Source of the DNA: CAIOYC01 sp964243985
GTDB taxonomy: Bacteria; Pseudomonadota; Alphaproteobacteria; Caulobacterales; Caulobacteraceae
Direction of reading: 5' to 3'
NCBI GenBank assembly: GCA_964243985.1
Contig: CAXTHJ010000001.1
Span: forward strand, 62,001 to 126,000
DNA: 64,000 nucleotides
The number at the start of each line of letters is the position of its first letter. Position 1 is the stretch's first letter. Under the pieces are notes generated by a model. That model did no database searches. It was not told where the DNA came from and saw only the letters and a list, made by a program, of their open reading frames with translations. Made by a program: the position numbers and the translations under genes. Shown one piece after another: positions 18,301 to 25,967 of the stretch.

Positions 18301-19058
18301 AGCCCGACGAATAACCAATGCTTGTAGAGGTCTTGATCGTGAAGCTTAGCCCATTCGGGGTGAGCGTCACGATAATAGGCGGCGTCGAAGCGATCCTCGA
18401 AACTCATCGGCGCAAGCTTCGATAAGCCTTCGGAGATCATAAGATCTCCGGCCTCCATTTTGGTCTTGGCTCCCTGCGCCCAACGCCAATTCAGCGCCTT
18501 AAACTCGGCGAGGTTCAGTCTCTCGAGCCAAGCGCCGCCGCCTGTCACACCGCGACTTCGCATAAAGTCGGCGCCCGACTTCAAGAATCGATCATCGCTT
18601 TTATGGGCGTCGTAATGGGCGGCGACCTGAGCTTCAGATTGCAGCTCGGTGAGACCGTTTAGCGCCCTATAGAAGTCGAGATCGACATGCACGTGCCGAC
18701 GCCCCTCCAGACGGCCGTAACGAATAAAATGCTCCGTCGCCGCCCAGACGTTAGGAAGCTTTTCTGCTATGTCAGGATTTAGGAGCTGGTATTTGGCGCC
18801 GTCGAAGTCATGGGGAAGCGGTTCAAACTCAGCCTCCAGGGGCGCCAAATACTCCCTAGAATTCGCGGGCCTCTGCTCCGATTGACCCGATAGCATATAA
18901 TGCCACTTTACTGCGGTTTCGGACATCGTGTCCGGTATGTCCTCATTAAAGGTTCGATAAAATTTCACGTCGAAATGCGCAGGCAAGTTCCTGGGCTGCA
19001 CATTCATCAAGACGGCGATTCGAGCCAATGCTCTGTCAAATTTGGAATTTTTAGACAT
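15306..19058 (-). CDS. Giant modular glycosyltransferase: FD/Y modules, TPR-like region, two GT-B domains
   Basis: About 1250 residues. Residues roughly 30-290 hold four copies of a short module (FDVKFYRTFNEDI, FDGAKYQLLNPDIAEKL, VDLDFYRALNGL, FDAAYYRDAHPEWAKL), each ending near an HY/HF...G...EGR motif. Roughly 310-480 is helical and TPR-like. A first GT-B domain (about 490-850) contains CTHYRVQQKAEIL, VPTYYEIDDLIFG and the EX7E-like KSEIKWLEAAALSIPSI. A second, GT4-like domain (about 870-1235) has FFPPQTIGGATRV, VTVHDAWW and SIWPESFGLVAREALAAG with its EX7E. ATG 19058 is preferred over the TTG at 19121, which adds a hydrophobic stretch. It probably adds two sugars in succession. It converges with wzt. 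Confidence 0.82.
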   Translation of the reverse strand: MSKNSKFDRALARIAVLMNVQPRNLPAHFDVKFYRTFNEDIPDTMSETAVKWHYMLSGQSEQRPANSREYLAPLEAEFEPLPHDFDGAKYQLLNPDIAEKLPNVWAATEHFIRYGRLEGRRHVHVDLDFYRALNGLTELQSEAQVAAHYDAHKSDDRFLKSGADFMRSRGVTGGGAWLERLNLAEFKALNWRWAQGAKTKMEAGDLMISEGLSKLAPMSFEDRFDAAYYRDAHPEWAKLHDQDLYKHWLFVGLEHKEAGSERARLKRFGLELDHYPRAFDWLSYAHHQRMPNPTRWSALEQFVRNKAPTVLPPLVDGQDAATFLLAAAKLFSGRVDPYAILLFQRAAALADLSGEARQTFADCLFRQENWKPASNLYVSVAQSSDENVWTIYNGAKTLLECADIAAASSLVRASAHRFRGERQFRVIAGEVVGAVFKQGETEARKLYLSDRRAEADALLTAKVQEAHDLWEELDPTGAPVPAFPGDKIVILANTDLPQCTHYRVQQKAEILKLMGAKFEIFSAQNVEAFMAALPGAAAAIFYRLPAFPPVTRAIETARKLGVPTYYEIDDLIFGQEYPDPIESYGGSVSKEEYAGLLFGVPLFRDAMRRCDYGISSTKALAQHMAPVVRTGEVFVVVNGLDSRSKKLKGGRNARLRRDDDLVVFYGSGTKAHNADFLELAGNAIIQAFTRRPNVRLMIVGFLALDERFDAFKDRITRVAFLPDAQAYWSVLAEADINLAVLKPGPVTDGKSEIKWLEAAALSIPSIVSNTATYTTMLKDGEDVLIAKSPQQWADHLDDLIRDQQRRSAIARAAKLKATAVYSLDANAKRMAEALLPAQGRRTQSKPAKGGGAPRRILIANVFFPPQTIGGATRVVRDNLDYFLDQDLSGQFEFAVATSDRAEETPYRLRIDDYKGVPVFRMSTPAERNMDWRPFNPSAGTMFGRALDSWRPDLVHFHATQRLTASALNECRRRKIPYVVTVHDAWWISDYQFLIDDRGELHDPAEVVPARFPEGVNLGDSLKRRREFRNLLGSAEAVLGVSSSFADIYRRCGIACTALPNGIKSVHTPEKRPSSTGAVRLAHVGGQSMHKGYHLVEAALRQGDFANLELTVVDHHRSGGGANFDMWGSTPVRFVGMTPQEAMDQFYAEQDVLLAPSIWPESFGLVAREALAAGLWVVASDRGAMGEDVIPGVNGWVIDVASPEAIFQVFSVLNERPSDFQKSPPPTPLRSADEQGAELLQLYDDLTKPIA

Positions 19059-19517
19059 AAAGATCAGGCACCGTAGATAAATCTTACTAATATTTCGGGC
19101 AATGATGAAATAGAGGTTCAAACATCAAGACGGCAACCGCCTTATTCGCAAGCTCATGTAATTACATCGCCTCAAGTTGTTTACCTCTGCCGGTAATCGG
19201 AAAGGATGCGAACGCGTTACGAAGCTCGCCCGCAACTTACGCAAATCACATCGTGAAAATCCAGTAAATGTTTCAGCCGTGATACACTTGAGCGTCAATC
19301 TTAGAGCAGCAGTGAGATAAGCGCGTGTCCGCGCTACGCCGCCGCGACTGCACCTCGGCGCCAGAGGGGTCAACCTTGGACGCGGATTAGTTGTCAGTTT
19401 TGAACGCCGTTCGACACGGCGGCGGTCTTTGTGAGCCGAACCGCCCCCAATCTTGCCAACCTTTACTGCGCTCGGCCATCAACCTTTGCGCACTCAGGCA
19501 ACAGCAAGAGCGCTCTC
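19059..19517. other. Intergenic region upstream of the giant glycosyltransferase
   Basis: About 460 bases separate the methyltransferase stop from this start, and the part nearest the glycosyltransferase gene is AT-rich. The only structure seen is the 12-bp palindrome at 19156-19167. The short frames present have no coding character. Confidence 0.35.
19156..19167. promoter_or_regulatory. 12-bp palindrome, possible operator
   Basis: ATGTAATTACAT is a perfect palindrome about 100 bases before the giant glycosyltransferase start, in AT-rich DNA. A dimeric regulator site is possible. There is no direct evidence. Confidence 0.25.
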
Positions 19518-20198
19518 TTACGCGGATATGCTGATCGATCCCGTAGCCTTGGGGTTGCGCGAGATAACGAACTTGCCCGTCTTGCCGATGATCGGCAGTT
19601 TCACCTCTTGCGCTAGTCTGTTCGCAGCCCGGGTCACGCCATCCCAAAGGATGTAGTCGTCCCCAAACAGCAGCCCTTCCGGCGATAGCAAGTTCCAGTA
19701 GGTGCGGAAGTCGCGATAGGCGGGTTCCTCCTCATGGGCGGCGTCGATATAGACGACGTCGGGCTGTATTCCCTTGGCGCGAAGGATGACGGCGGCGTTT
19801 TCGGATGTTGTCGGAAGGGGGATGATTTGCTCCGTAAGCCCCGATCTTATAACGTTGCCCAAGAAGGTGAAGTAGAGGTGCGGATAACCATTCTTTAGCA
19901 GCAGCGATTCGCGCCAAGCGATATTCTCCGCCAAAAAGTGTTCTGGCGATCCAAGCCATGTGTCGACGCAAACAATGCGGGTGTCGAGCCCAAGCTCCTT
20001 GATGATACTAGCCATATGGATGGCGGACGCACCTTTCCAGGTTCCAACTTCGACGATGATCTTGGGCCGCGTAGCGGAGATGATTTCGCGAAAGATTGCG
20101 TCGTCCGATCCCCAGCCCTGAAGGTCGGGCGGATACGAGCTCGCATCAAATCCATCATAAGGCGACACATCGTGCAGGAGCTTAGTCATTGCGTCCAC
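19518..20198 (-). CDS. Class I SAM methyltransferase (CmcI / Methyltransf_24-like)
   Basis: 226 residues. PKIIVEVGTWKGASAIHMA is motif I, RIVCVDTWLG is the acidic residue at the end of strand 2, and PDVVYIDAAHEEEPAYRDF carries the D..H seen in cephalosporin-hydroxylase/rhamnosyl-O-methyltransferase-like enzymes. LFGDDYILWDGV is the later acidic loop. A sugar O-methyltransferase acting on the glycan is the likely role. The start is GTG 20198 with GAGGAA upstream; ATG 20189 is the alternative. Confidence 0.78.
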   Translation of the reverse strand: MDAMTKLLHDVSPYDGFDASSYPPDLQGWGSDDAIFREIISATRPKIIVEVGTWKGASAIHMASIIKELGLDTRIVCVDTWLGSPEHFLAENIAWRESLLLKNGYPHLYFTFLGNVIRSGLTEQIIPLPTTSENAAVILRAKGIQPDVVYIDAAHEEEPAYRDFRTYWNLLSPEGLLFGDDYILWDGVTRAANRLAQEVKLPIIGKTGKFVISRNPKATGSISISA

Positions 20199-20265
20199 GA
20201 TCAGTTTTCCTCGTTTACGCCCATTAATCTCGCCACGACGCAGCAGTACCCTTAGCCTAATCTAT

Positions 20266-21762
20266 TCAGACCGGCAGAAGCTTCACGTAGAAGTCGGTCT
20301 GTTTTGCGTCCAGGGCAAATTTGCGGACAAAGCCCAGCATGACCAGTCTATCATAGATCATGTTGCGGTCTGCAGGCGTTTCATGCCGAACCGTCAAACG
20401 CCGGACGTCAAGGCGTTCGAAGGTCGGCGTCGCGAGAACCTCGTCATGAGCTCCGGGGGCGGAAATGCTTATAAAATCGATCACGTGCCGACCGCCTGCT
20501 GGAGATGAAGCGTAAACCGACGCGGCAGCCTCTGCGATCGAGACGCCGCGCCAGCCGTACTGCTGCTCGAGCAAGCGCGTGCCGGAGGCGTTGTACGAGC
20601 CGCCGCCGCCCAGTTCGATGAAGCAGCCGCCGCACGCAAGCTGGGTTTCGTGAAGCACCCAAAGGTCCTCGAAAGCCTCGGCCTGGCTAACCGCCACATG
20701 GCGAAGCGCAAAGACGAGGAACTTGCACCAAGCATCCTCGTGCGCCATTTCGACATTGCCCTGCGCCTTGACCCGCCCGAAAAGGTCGGCGAACAGGGCC
20801 ATTGCCCTTGTCTTGCGGCGCTCGGCCCCCGCGTTAAACAGCGGCTCGTTCATGACCGTGGCCCAACCTTCGGTCGATCGGCCGGTCAGCGCATCGAGGT
20901 CGAAGTACAGCCGCCAGTCGGCCGCATCGGTCAGCAACGGCTCGAAGGCTTTCGCGGACCAGTACTCGGCTGGATATTTAATTGCTGCGCCGATGTCCTT
21001 GTCATAGGTCCCGGCCGACCATTTCGTCATGTCGGTGTCGGTGCGCACCAGGAACATAACGTAGGGAAATCGCCGGACTTGATCGAACAGTCCATTGCGC
21101 GCCAGATGCAGCCCGAAGTGTTGCTCCATGTTCCACTGCTTGTGGATCATGGCTTCCCGCATGCTGTGCGGGGAGAGCAGCAGCGGCTCGATCAGGTCAA
21201 CGGCCGCCTTCAGGTTCTTGCTTGAAACCACCAGATGACGATCGGTGATTCCCGGCGTCTGGCCACCGTAATCCTCGCCATTAGGGATCCAGAGATATGC
21301 GGGGTCGAGCCGTTCTATAGGCGGATGGGGGCAAGTAAAGATGAAATCAGATCGCGTAATGACAAAGGTGTCATAGGCGTCATAGAGATTAGCGGCTTCG
21401 ATGTTGTTCAGCATAAACCAGCGAAGATAAAGCAGCAGCGCGGTGACGGTTGGTTGCGCCGCCTGTTTTACGCCGCCGATCCAGTGGCCTTGAACATCGC
21501 ATATTGCCCTCCAGTCCTGGCCGCCTCCGAGATGCTTTTGCACGGCATCGAAGGCGTCGGCCATGTCCTCGGCGTGCGGCGCAACCCATCGATACCGGGC
21601 GGCCTGATAAAGTGGATGCAGGATATTAAAGTGGTCATCAGCCTGCAGACAGACCGCGAGGTCAGCGTCGAGGGCTTGCAGCACATGCTTTCGAAAGGGG
21701 TCGAAAGCATGTGACGCTGCGCGAAGTTGCCCCAAAGTGACTACTAGCGTTCGCTTGGCCAT
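20266..21762 (-). CDS. Unknown domain fused to a degenerate FkbM-type methyltransferase domain
   Basis: 498 residues. Residues 1-370 form a domain of unrecognised family that looks nucleotide-sugar-transferase-like: a short Rossmann-like start, then YDTFVITRSDFIF, ADWRLYFDLDALTGR and WNMEQHFGLHLA. Residues about 385-498 follow the FkbM plan (FIELGGGGSYNASGTRLLE, YGWRGVSIAEA, DFISISAPGAHDEVL). The usual LDVEGxE acidic residues are missing and the middle of the fold is shortened. Catalysis by this second half is doubtful. AAGGAG lies upstream of the ATG. It is in a run of minus-strand genes with a methyltransferase downstream and a dioxygenase upstream. Confidence 0.6.
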   Translation of the reverse strand: MAKRTLVVTLGQLRAASHAFDPFRKHVLQALDADLAVCLQADDHFNILHPLYQAARYRWVAPHAEDMADAFDAVQKHLGGGQDWRAICDVQGHWIGGVKQAAQPTVTALLLYLRWFMLNNIEAANLYDAYDTFVITRSDFIFTCPHPPIERLDPAYLWIPNGEDYGGQTPGITDRHLVVSSKNLKAAVDLIEPLLLSPHSMREAMIHKQWNMEQHFGLHLARNGLFDQVRRFPYVMFLVRTDTDMTKWSAGTYDKDIGAAIKYPAEYWSAKAFEPLLTDAADWRLYFDLDALTGRSTEGWATVMNEPLFNAGAERRKTRAMALFADLFGRVKAQGNVEMAHEDAWCKFLVFALRHVAVSQAEAFEDLWVLHETQLACGGCFIELGGGGSYNASGTRLLEQQYGWRGVSIAEAAASVYASSPAGGRHVIDFISISAPGAHDEVLATPTFERLDVRRLTVRHETPADRNMIYDRLVMLGFVRKFALDAKQTDFYVKLLPV

Positions 21763-21834
21763 ATCCCCCCGCAGTCTCCTTGGTTGGCGCTTTCATCATC
21801 TCGGTCGTTACGCCCCGCAGCGAAGCCCGGGAGA

Positions 21835-22920
21835 TCAGGGCCTCAGTGGACGGCCCTCGGCTAGGCCGTGGCGCAGATAATGCGTTTGCGGGGGCATGCC
21901 GCTAGCGGCCACGTCCGGGTTGGCAAGTAGGTACTGGTCCGGGTCGAAATCCGTTAGCAGGCTGGAGACTGAGCCGTCCGCGAAGGGCGCTGCCGCCCAC
22001 TGCTGCGCCATGCGCTTGGGATCTGCGGCTTCCAACTGCGCGGCAGGCACCTGGCGGCCGTTATATATGTTGAGAACCTGCTTGCCCGTCCGAACGTCGA
22101 TGGGCTTGCGGTACTTGACGCCGCCGAACGGCGCATCCGTCGCCATGGGCGTGTAGTAAGAACATCCTTCGAAGTAATAGTGCGTCACCTGCGACCAGCG
22201 CGTCTGACCCCTGTCAAGGTGGATATCCCCGCCATGCAGCAGGTTAGCGGCCCAGATTAAAGCCTGACCCTTGCGCGCGTAAAAGCGCTCCGGCTTCACG
22301 CCATTGGCTTCGATGAGCCTTTGCCAAAGCGAATGGTAAATGGACTGATTCGTATTGAGGTTCTCGACGTGAGAATAACCGATCTGTTCATTTGTATAGA
22401 TTGGCCACTTGTGTGAGCCCGGATAGTAGATCAACGGCCCCTGATCAGGGCCAATGTCCTCCAGCGCTAGCCAGACTCCGCACATGAAGCGTTCGGGCAT
22501 GGAGGAAAAGTGGATCGAGTCGCTATGATAATGCTGCTGGGTGCCGGCTGGAAAGTTCAGGGTCTGGAACGGGAAGGCTTGGCGGCCATAGAGGGTGGAG
22601 AGCAGCGAAAGGACTTGCTCATTAGCGGCGATCCGGTGCACGTCGGAATTCCAGTGCCAGGCGTCCTGCAGCCTTAAATTATCTCCTCCGCCGCGCCACA
22701 TCTCCCAATCGTACCGATCGTTCAGAGCTTGTTTAACTCGCTCTGCGATCAGGTCGGTGTCGGGATCGGGAAAATCAAACACGGCAAAACCGCGTTCGTT
22801 CAGCTCCTTAGCGATGCGCATGGTCTCATCGTCGATCAATCCGGCGGCGAATGATTGTGCGAAAAAAGGAGATTCCACGAGCGGAACGCCTGGCAGCGGA
22901 TTGTCGTAATTGCTCATCAT
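21835..22920 (-). CDS. Phytanoyl-CoA dioxygenase family enzyme with C-terminal FD/Y module
   Basis: About 361 residues, PhyH-type Fe(II)/2-oxoglutarate oxygenase. The HxD iron motif is in QQHYHSDSIHFSS. The distal His is in LLHGGDIHL with a 2OG-binding Arg shortly after. The core is followed by a tail, FDPDQYLLANPDVAASG then HYLRHGLAEGRPL, which is the same module seen at the N-termini of the glycosyltransferases here. Tandem ATGs at 22920 and 22917 follow AAAAGGG; a longer open frame upstream has no ribosome site. It probably hydroxylates a sugar or lipid of the glycan; the substrate is unknown. Confidence 0.78.
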   Translation of the reverse strand: MMSNYDNPLPGVPLVESPFFAQSFAAGLIDDETMRIAKELNERGFAVFDFPDPDTDLIAERVKQALNDRYDWEMWRGGGDNLRLQDAWHWNSDVHRIAANEQVLSLLSTLYGRQAFPFQTLNFPAGTQQHYHSDSIHFSSMPERFMCGVWLALEDIGPDQGPLIYYPGSHKWPIYTNEQIGYSHVENLNTNQSIYHSLWQRLIEANGVKPERFYARKGQALIWAANLLHGGDIHLDRGQTRWSQVTHYYFEGCSYYTPMATDAPFGGVKYRKPIDVRTGKQVLNIYNGRQVPAAQLEAADPKRMAQQWAAAPFADGSVSSLLTDFDPDQYLLANPDVAASGMPPQTHYLRHGLAEGRPLRP

Positions 22921-23063
22921 GATCGCCCTTTTAATCGGGTTGAGTGACGGTGCCAAGCTGCCCGATAGAGCCATAACGACGTCCGGCGAGGGCCAGTGTA
23001 TTGCGCGATCTGCGTAGTGAAACCGCAAGCGTTCGGCCTGTCGTTGTGAAAGAGGACTCTGTT

Positions 23064-24707
23064 TTAAAGAGAACCTCTTTGGCCCTCTGATCCGATCGCC
23101 TGCCAGATCATCGGGAAAAGATCGGTCAGGATCTGCAACTCGGACGCCGGCAGGATATGACCGTAATCCAAGTCCAACATTTTGAGCCACTGCGCCTGCT
23201 TGGCGGCCATGTCCGGTTCCGTTTCGGTTTTCCATATAGCCGCGAGAGCCGGCGCCAAGTGATCGAGGCCGGAGGCCAGATCGCCCATGAGCGTCTCATG
23301 AACGCCGAGACGGTAGCGGAAGCCATAGTTTCCCCAGTCGAAAGCGACGATGTCCCGCAGGATCGAAACCGCCAGACTATGCTCGCCCCGCCGTATGGCG
23401 CCGTAAGCCAGGTTGATCTGCGCAACTTCGCCTGGGCCGTAACGGAAGGCGTAGCGGGGCGTGTTGGCCGCACCGTCCTCCAGGCCGATCGCCCAGTCTG
23501 CGCCGAAGACCTTCTCCCAGTCCATCTGCTTCATGCCAGGGTGGCCCCCTTGGACAAAGTACAATTTGTCTAGGCCTGCTGCTTCGAAGGCGGCGACATG
23601 GTCGTATTCAAAGATCTCGCCCACGGGGAAGAGGATGCGCGTGCGATCGATCATCGACGCGAGCACTGGGGTCAGGTCGCGCCATCGTGCATGGTAGACC
23701 CGTGCCCGGTTCCATTCCCAACTCCGACAGTAAGGGTTGCCCAGGCGAACCTGCGGGGCCGTCGTGTAAACGCCATCGGCGCCGAGCAAGTGGCCGAACA
23801 GCAAGGCAGCGTATCCGCCCATGCTGGAGCCATGCGTGCGGATGGTCCGCGGCGCGAGGTGGGCGACGATCTTGCCAAGCCAAGCAGCTGTCTCTTCTAT
23901 CGTCGCTGTGACGCCTGGAATGCCACGCTGGTAGAAGTCGTTGTCCCGCGTATTGAGGAAGAGGCGGGTATTGCGGGACGGCACGGTGTCAAGCTGGAAT
24001 TGTCCTTCATGGATGAAGGTGTAGGCAAAGACGATGTCCAGCGTGTCCGTCTCGCCAAGCACAACCTTGAAATATGGGGACGGGGCGTCGCCCCAGAATC
24101 GCGTCGAGAAGTTCTGGAATGTGATCGCCGCCAGCGTGTCCTTTTCCGCCACCCGATGACCGCTCTTGATCTCGGCCCGGCCATAGGCGTGGTAGTGCCA
24201 CAGGATTGAGGCGTCGCGCTCCGGCAGGGCGGCGCGCAGGTCGGCGAAGGCATGGCGGTATTGCCGAGGCGAAATCTCGGCGCCGCCCAGCTGAACGCCG
24301 TCGAGTTGGACATAGCCCGGCTGTCCGACCCAGGGCGGCTCGACGACGCGCTCACCACACGCCTGGCAGTCCAGGATGGGAACCGCGCATTGGAGCAGCA
24401 CCGATCTGCCTAACACAGCTGTATAACGCCAATGAGTCCAGCGGCGGCCAATCACCGGCTGGTTCGGCGCCAGACAGCCAGAACAGTCGAGCAGCTCGCC
24501 GTCGAAATCAACAAGCATCTCGACCGGCGTTGGCGCGTCCAACGCCGCGCCCGTGGTGCGAGGCGCCAACTTCAGGTGCGCACGTCCATTCTCGTCCACT
24601 GCGGCGGACGCTAAGCTCCAGGCTGGCGTCGCGCCTAGTACAAGGTCGATCAAACTCCACGTCGCCAGCTCTTCAACCTCAGGCACTTGAACATGATCCT
24701 CCACCAC
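23064..24707 (-). CDS. Alpha/beta-hydrolase-like protein with Cys pairs, unknown function
   Basis: 547 residues, GTG start at 24707 or 24704. The N-terminal 130 residues contain two cysteine pairs, LLDCSGC and LDCQACGER, plausible for a zinc site. The centre has a nucleophile elbow, RTHGSSMGGYAALLFGH, as in serine esterases. A later EYDHVAAF and a His in VQGGHPGMKQMDW could complete a triad. The C-terminal 130 residues are helical and TPR-like. It might remove or add an acyl group on the glycan. The family is not recognised. It is divergent from the GT92-like gene. Confidence 0.55.
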   Translation of the reverse strand: MVEDHVQVPEVEELATWSLIDLVLGATPAWSLASAAVDENGRAHLKLAPRTTGAALDAPTPVEMLVDFDGELLDCSGCLAPNQPVIGRRWTHWRYTAVLGRSVLLQCAVPILDCQACGERVVEPPWVGQPGYVQLDGVQLGGAEISPRQYRHAFADLRAALPERDASILWHYHAYGRAEIKSGHRVAEKDTLAAITFQNFSTRFWGDAPSPYFKVVLGETDTLDIVFAYTFIHEGQFQLDTVPSRNTRLFLNTRDNDFYQRGIPGVTATIEETAAWLGKIVAHLAPRTIRTHGSSMGGYAALLFGHLLGADGVYTTAPQVRLGNPYCRSWEWNRARVYHARWRDLTPVLASMIDRTRILFPVGEIFEYDHVAAFEAAGLDKLYFVQGGHPGMKQMDWEKVFGADWAIGLEDGAANTPRYAFRYGPGEVAQINLAYGAIRRGEHSLAVSILRDIVAFDWGNYGFRYRLGVHETLMGDLASGLDHLAPALAAIWKTETEPDMAAKQAQWLKMLDLDYGHILPASELQILTDLFPMIWQAIGSEGQRGSL

Positions 24708-24958
24708 CCCGCTCCTTGGTCCAAGACATCGCGTCGACGGGTTGGCGAGCTTAGGCAGGTCGAGTCAAGCGTTGGCAACGATTTACGCTCAGCGCGCCGG
24801 TCAAGACCGCGTGGGACGCAGCGAGTCGGCGGCACTCGCAATCTTTCGGGGGCGGCTCCTCGATCCGACCGCCCGCGTCCGGATGTGCGCCGCGTTGAAC
24901 CCCACAGGTCAGCCTGTTAGAACGTCCCCGAAATCAGACCGGTGCCGGACCGCCCTCA

Positions 24959-25807
24959 ATGAAGATCAAAGCTCTGATGATGGCCAAAGACGAGGACGAA
25001 TTGCTCGTTCCATGGGTCAAGCATCACGCTCATATATTCGGCGCCGACAACCTCTTGATCTTCGACAACGGCACGACCAACGAACTAGCCCTGCAGCAGC
25101 TCGACTGGGCGCGCGGCCTGGGCGTTGGCGTCGACATCAGCCACCCCGAGCCCGAAGCGTTCGGCGACAAGGGCACAGTCCTGGCCAACGCGATACAGCG
25201 CCTCGATAATGAAGACCCGGCCGACTTCTATTTTCCGCTGGATTGCGACGAGTTCGTTGGCGTCGATCTCGATGGCGACATATGCTTCGATCGCCCTTCG
25301 ATCGAGGGGGCCTTGGCGCCGCTCTGCGACTACTCAGGTCCGTTGATGATCAAAAGCGCCTACGACAACAATCCGGCCCAGCCCGATTGCTATCGTCCTG
25401 CGCCGATGCAACGAAAGTGCTTCTTCACCCAAGGCGTTTGCGTTTGGCTGGACGCAGGCTCCCACAACGGAATGACTATTGATCGAACACCCGAGCAGGC
25501 GACAAACCTGATCTATGTCCACTTTCACTTTCGGCGCTTTCCGGCCCTAGTCAAGCATTCCAAGCTCAAAATCGCCGCCTTGATCCCCGACTTCGATCCC
25601 GAGCGAGAAGCGGAGTTCTTCACCCCGGAGAAGATCCAGCAGTATCGAGAAGAAGGCATGCCGTGCAATCACGTCTTCCAGCATATCGAGAGCGGAGGCG
25701 AGGACCAGTATCTGGGGCCTTGGCGCGCTATTGAATGCTTCCCCCTGCCTCGTTTCGCCGCTGCATTGCAAAGTGCCGGAGCCAACGTCCCCTTTAGTGA
25801 GAACTAA
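24959..25807 (+). CDS. GT92-like glycosyltransferase (Glyco_tranf_2_4)
   Basis: 282 residues. The N-terminus MKIKALMMAKDEDELLVPWV and HHAHIFGADNLLIFDNGT are typical of Glyco_tranf_2_4/GT92 proteins. The metal-binding DxD is in YFPLDCDEFVGVD. VHFHFRRFP and the His-rich end are conserved features of the family. It is cytoplasmic or membrane-associated. It has a divergent promoter with the hydrolase-like gene and begins a plus-strand run that continues to about 30 kb. Confidence 0.75.
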   Translation: MKIKALMMAKDEDELLVPWVKHHAHIFGADNLLIFDNGTTNELALQQLDWARGLGVGVDISHPEPEAFGDKGTVLANAIQRLDNEDPADFYFPLDCDEFVGVDLDGDICFDRPSIEGALAPLCDYSGPLMIKSAYDNNPAQPDCYRPAPMQRKCFFTQGVCVWLDAGSHNGMTIDRTPEQATNLIYVHFHFRRFPALVKHSKLKIAALIPDFDPEREAEFFTPEKIQQYREEGMPCNHVFQHIESGGEDQYLGPWRAIECFPLPRFAAALQSAGANVPFSEN

Positions 25808-25828
25808 CGTCGCCCAGCACAGCGCACG

Positions 25829-25843
25829 CCTGTGCCAGGCGCA
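25829..25843. repeat. Short hairpin after the GT92-like gene
   Basis: CGCCTG-TGC-CAGGCG is a 6-bp perfect stem 22 bases after the stop. No T-tract follows. At best it is a weak terminator. Confidence 0.2.
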
Positions 25844-25967
25844 CAAACCGGCCTTGGCGTCCAGCGCCGCCGGCTATGAAGATTGGCGCTTATAGCGTTG
25901 ACCCATAAAGCCAAGCCGTTAAGTTGGCGCGAACTTCCCTGATTTCAGCGTGGCCAGCGGGTTTTTG

